DNA of 64,000 nt from NCBI RefSeq assembly GCF_000258495.1, contig NZ_AJLG01000002.1, positions 1 to 64,000 of the forward strand, read 5' to 3'. This document shows, piece by piece, positions 61,902-64,000 of the stretch (the stretch's first letter is position 1; each line of letters starts with the position of its first letter). The stretch comes from Pedobacter agri PB92 (GTDB lineage Bacteria > Bacteroidota > Bacteroidia > Sphingobacteriales > Sphingobacteriaceae). A model generated the notes under the pieces. That model had not been told where the DNA came from. It searched no databases and saw nothing but the letters and a program-made list of their open reading frames with translations. The translations under genes were made by a program, and so were the position numbers.

Positions 61902-63095
61902 TTAAATATTATACTCTTTTTTCCAAAGCTGCTTATTTCCTGTATAAATAGCTTCATTACACATGGCCACACAAATAGAAGCCTGGGTACCGGTGTTGAT
62001 ATTCGAAGCAGGCAGAATCTGATTCATTATCGATTTATAAAATTCATCTAGTGCATAAGTTGTTCCATCCTGCGTTGCCTTATCCAAAATCGGAATTCCA
62101 CCATCCTGATTGACAACAATTTTAGTAGCGCCGGTTACTCCATCTACAATACCTAATTCTTTCCTTGTACTTTCTTCAGGATAAAATAAGCCAGTACTGG
62201 TTAGCAACGATACCGAACCTTTGGTACCTTTTATTTTGAAAAGATAGCCGTCGCGGGCATTGCCACAGGTTGCCCCAAAGTTCCCGATCATTCCCTTTTC
62301 ATTATAACGCAAAGTAGCCTGAATATTATCATAGGTTTCTCTACCATCTTTAAAAACATCGATCCCTCCTGTCCCCGTAATCTCGTCGGGTTGGGTTTCA
62401 AAAGCCCAGTTGATAAAATCAATCTGGTGAGATAGCAATTCGGCAGCCAGACCGCCGGAATATTCCTTGTACATGCGCCAGTTTATTTGTCTCTCTAAAG
62501 CAGGATCTGCGACTGCACGACGCCAATTCCAATTCCTATCCCAACGGCAATCGATTTGCGAAACCTTACCTAAATAGCCACTTTGAATCATGTCTTTCAC
62601 TTTGAAATACAATGGAGAATAACGATACTGATAACCGACCTGAAAAACTTGCTTTGGATATTTTTTAACGAGTTTTTTTAGTTCCAAGGCTTGAGCAATA
62701 TTATAGGTCATGGTTTTCTCTACATAAACATGTTTACCGGCAAGAACAGCATCTTTGGCAATTTTAAAATGTTCACTCAAGGGCGTCGCGATGAAAACAG
62801 CATCAATTTTTTGATCATCCAACACTTTATGGTAATCTTTAACAGGTTTTGCGCCAGTTGGAACATACTTTTCAGTTTCTTTTAATCGAAAATCGAGCAC
62901 ATCGCAATATGTAATAATATTAAATTTAGAAGGCATGGATTTGATCACTGATAACACACCTTTTCCACGATCGCCACAACCTATCATCGCAATATTAATT
63001 ACCCGATCAGTCTGAAATGCAGCAAAAACGTCATCTCCTACCAGCAAACTTGAACCTAAAACAGCAGAGTGTTTAACAAATGACCTACGATGCAT
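61902..63095 (-). CDS. Gfo/Idh/MocA family oxidoreductase with Tat-type signal
   Basis: 397 residues. N-terminus MHRRSFVKHSAVLGSSLLVG is a twin-arginine-like export signal, so periplasmic. NAD-binding fold: INIAMIGCGDRGKGVLSVIK (GxGxxG variant), FIATPLSEHFKIAKDAVLAG, and YVEKTMTYNIAQALELKKLV (the family EKP reads EKT). The C-terminal domain has AELLSHQIDFINWAFETQPD with the catalytic-type His. Acts on sugars or inositols; substrate unknown. Stop-to-start touching the DUF1080 gene upstream, so one operon. Confidence 0.92.
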   Translation of the reverse strand: MHRRSFVKHSAVLGSSLLVGDDVFAAFQTDRVINIAMIGCGDRGKGVLSVIKSMPSKFNIITYCDVLDFRLKETEKYVPTGAKPVKDYHKVLDDQKIDAVFIATPLSEHFKIAKDAVLAGKHVYVEKTMTYNIAQALELKKLVKKYPKQVFQVGYQYRYSPLYFKVKDMIQSGYLGKVSQIDCRWDRNWNWRRAVADPALERQINWRMYKEYSGGLAAELLSHQIDFINWAFETQPDEITGTGGIDVFKDGRETYDNIQATLRYNEKGMIGNFGATCGNARDGYLFKIKGTKGSVSLLTSTGLFYPEESTRKELGIVDGVTGATKIVVNQDGGIPILDKATQDGTTYALDEFYKSIMNQILPASNINTGTQASICVAMCNEAIYTGNKQLWKKEYNI

Positions 63096-64000
63096 TTATA
63101 GTGCTTTAATTTTAATTGTCCTGAAATCTACTTTATTTCCATGATCCTGTAGCAGGATATGCCCTTTCGCCGCCTCGCCAAAGTTTTTCCAGTCTTTGTA
63201 TTTACTAATGGCTACAAGCTTTTTAAATTCTTCTGAACCACGAACATATTCTAATACTTTAACGCCATTTAAATAATGTTCTACCTTATTATTTGGATAA
63301 ACGATTAAACGGCCATTGTTCCAGCTCCCAATCGGACGAAGATAACGGGCTTCTTTTTTTGAGGTCATTAAATCATATAATGAGGCTAATGTACGGTTAC
63401 CATCTCTACCCAATTTAGCATCAGGATGCAATTGATCATCTAAAACCTGGTATTCTAAACCAATGGCCGAACCTGAACTCTTTTCGTTTAAGGTTACAAA
63501 ATATTTCACTCCGCTATTGGCACCTGGTGTGAGTTTAAATTCGAAAGACAAATCAAAAGCAGAAAACTCTTCTTTGGTTACAATATCACCGCCATTGGTT
63601 GATTCCGCACCACCGGATGGTTCTACGCTAATAATGCCATCCTGAATTTTCCATCCTTTTTCGGGGAAGCTATCCTTGTGTGCACCTACCCATCCAGCGT
63701 TACCTTTTCCATCAAAAAGTAATTTATACCCTTCAGATTGCTCATATGATGACAAGGTATTTGGCGTAAAATTGACCGCATAAATCCCTTTAGGAAATGC
63801 TTTGGATTTTAAGCCATCTGTTTGAATGTTAATGTTTTTGAAGTACACTTTTTTTCCGTTGTTCTCCAAATTATTTCCTATTCCGTGAACCTGCAAACCT
63901 ATAAATCCAGCCTGATCCAAGGTATCGATGACGTAAGAAACAGGTTTTCCATTCACCCAGGTTTTAAGCTCATTGCCAATATTTTCGATGCGGTAATGAT
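63096..64000 (-). CDS. DUF1080 (3-keto-disaccharide hydrolase-like) protein, N-terminus cut by window end
   Basis: 301 residues visible; the frame is open to the window end, so the start lies beyond it (the first Val codon within a TWVNGKP context is not the start). The C-terminal half is a complete DUF1080 module: YKLLFDGKGNAGWVGAHKDS, FSAFDLSFEFKLTPGANSGV, IGLEYQVLDDQLHPDAKLG, ending FRTIKIKAL. The visible N-terminal part (ELKTWVNGKPVSYVIDTLDQ, GFIGLQVHGIG, KKVYFKNI) is the end of a second such domain. DUF1080 proteins handle keto-glycosides. Operon with the Gfo/Idh/MocA gene. Confidence 0.88.
   Translation of the reverse strand, partial: HYRIENIGNELKTWVNGKPVSYVIDTLDQAGFIGLQVHGIGNNLENNGKKVYFKNINIQTDGLKSKAFPKGIYAVNFTPNTLSSYEQSEGYKLLFDGKGNAGWVGAHKDSFPEKGWKIQDGIISVEPSGGAESTNGGDIVTKEEFSAFDLSFEFKLTPGANSGVKYFVTLNEKSSGSAIGLEYQVLDDQLHPDAKLGRDGNRTLASLYDLMTSKKEARYLRPIGSWNNGRLIVYPNNKVEHYLNGVKVLEYVRGSEEFKKLVAISKYKDWKNFGEAAKGHILLQDHGNKVDFRTIKIKAL

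Noticed and set aside
1-64000. tRNA, rRNA, CRISPR array, prophage or insertion sequence
   Set aside because: No T-loop or anticodon-arm pattern, no regularly spaced direct repeats with unique spacers, no transposase, integrase or phage gene seen.

Overview
The window is chromosomal DNA of a Bacteroidota bacterium, most likely family Sphingobacteriaceae and Pedobacter-like. This is inferred from: low GC; TAnnTTTG-type -7 promoter elements; scarce Shine-Dalgarno sequences; a fused SecDF; a BlaI/M56 pair whose sensor carries a TonB-plug-like segment; a type IX secretion (T9SS) sorting domain; an ECF sigma factor coupled to an anti-sigma/beta-barrel protein; and tgt followed by an LptF/G permease. 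No tRNA, rRNA, CRISPR array, prophage or insertion sequence was seen.

Layout. 1-5.9 kb: ABC-F ATPase tail, two tandem paralogous secreted proteins (the first frameshifted), a DUF4397 lipoprotein, an ECF sigma factor with its membrane partner, and a DUF3299-like secreted protein. 6-20 kb: SlyD, a thioredoxin-fold/DUF255 protein, dipeptide epimerase, GH25 lysozyme, cupin, MFS transporter, GH43, M20 dipeptidase, a T9SS-exported SGNH esterase and a pair of bacterial PH-domain proteins. 20-36 kb: UvrD/PcrA helicase, SMC, a frameshifted M28 peptidase, the BlaI/M56 unit with three operator palindromes, RsmG, a glycosyltransferase, and tgt-lptF/G-eamA. 36-37.3 kb: a 1.3 kb gene-free AT-rich stretch. 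37.3-47 kb: a large protease/propeller/barrel protein, LapA-like protein, pirin, AlkD-like protein, O-succinylhomoserine sulfhydrylase, OsmC, IspE, ThyA and DHFR. 47-64 kb: SecDF, NDH-2, HMG-CoA lyase, a GIY-YIG nuclease inside a repeat cluster, GNAT, a frameshifted low-affinity iron permease-like gene, class II aldolase, AccD, acyl-CoA thioesterase, Na+/H+ antiporter, EVE protein, HolA with an HsdR_N-type nuclease, and a Gfo/Idh/MocA-DUF1080 pair cut by the window end.

Functionally this is mostly housekeeping: DNA replication, repair and segregation (UvrD, SMC, HolA, AlkD), RNA modification (Tgt, RsmG), envelope biogenesis and secretion (SecDF, LptF/G, LapA), nucleotide/folate (ThyA, DHFR), isoprenoid (IspE) and fatty-acid (AccD) synthesis. 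Accessory functions are scattered: carbohydrate hydrolases, T9SS cargo and envelope stress sensing.

Two patterns cut across the window. First, three genes (1115-1772, 27010-27985, 54233-54710) are each broken by one apparent extra base in a homopolymer run. Removing that base restores a family-typical protein each time, so sequencing over-calls are the simplest explanation. Second, intergenic regions carry a dispersed family of hairpin-forming repeats with arms like CGTCATTGCGAGGCACGAAG. They are densest around a small GIY-YIG nuclease gene (53.1-53.8 kb), the best candidate here for an under-described mobile or repeat-maintenance arrangement.
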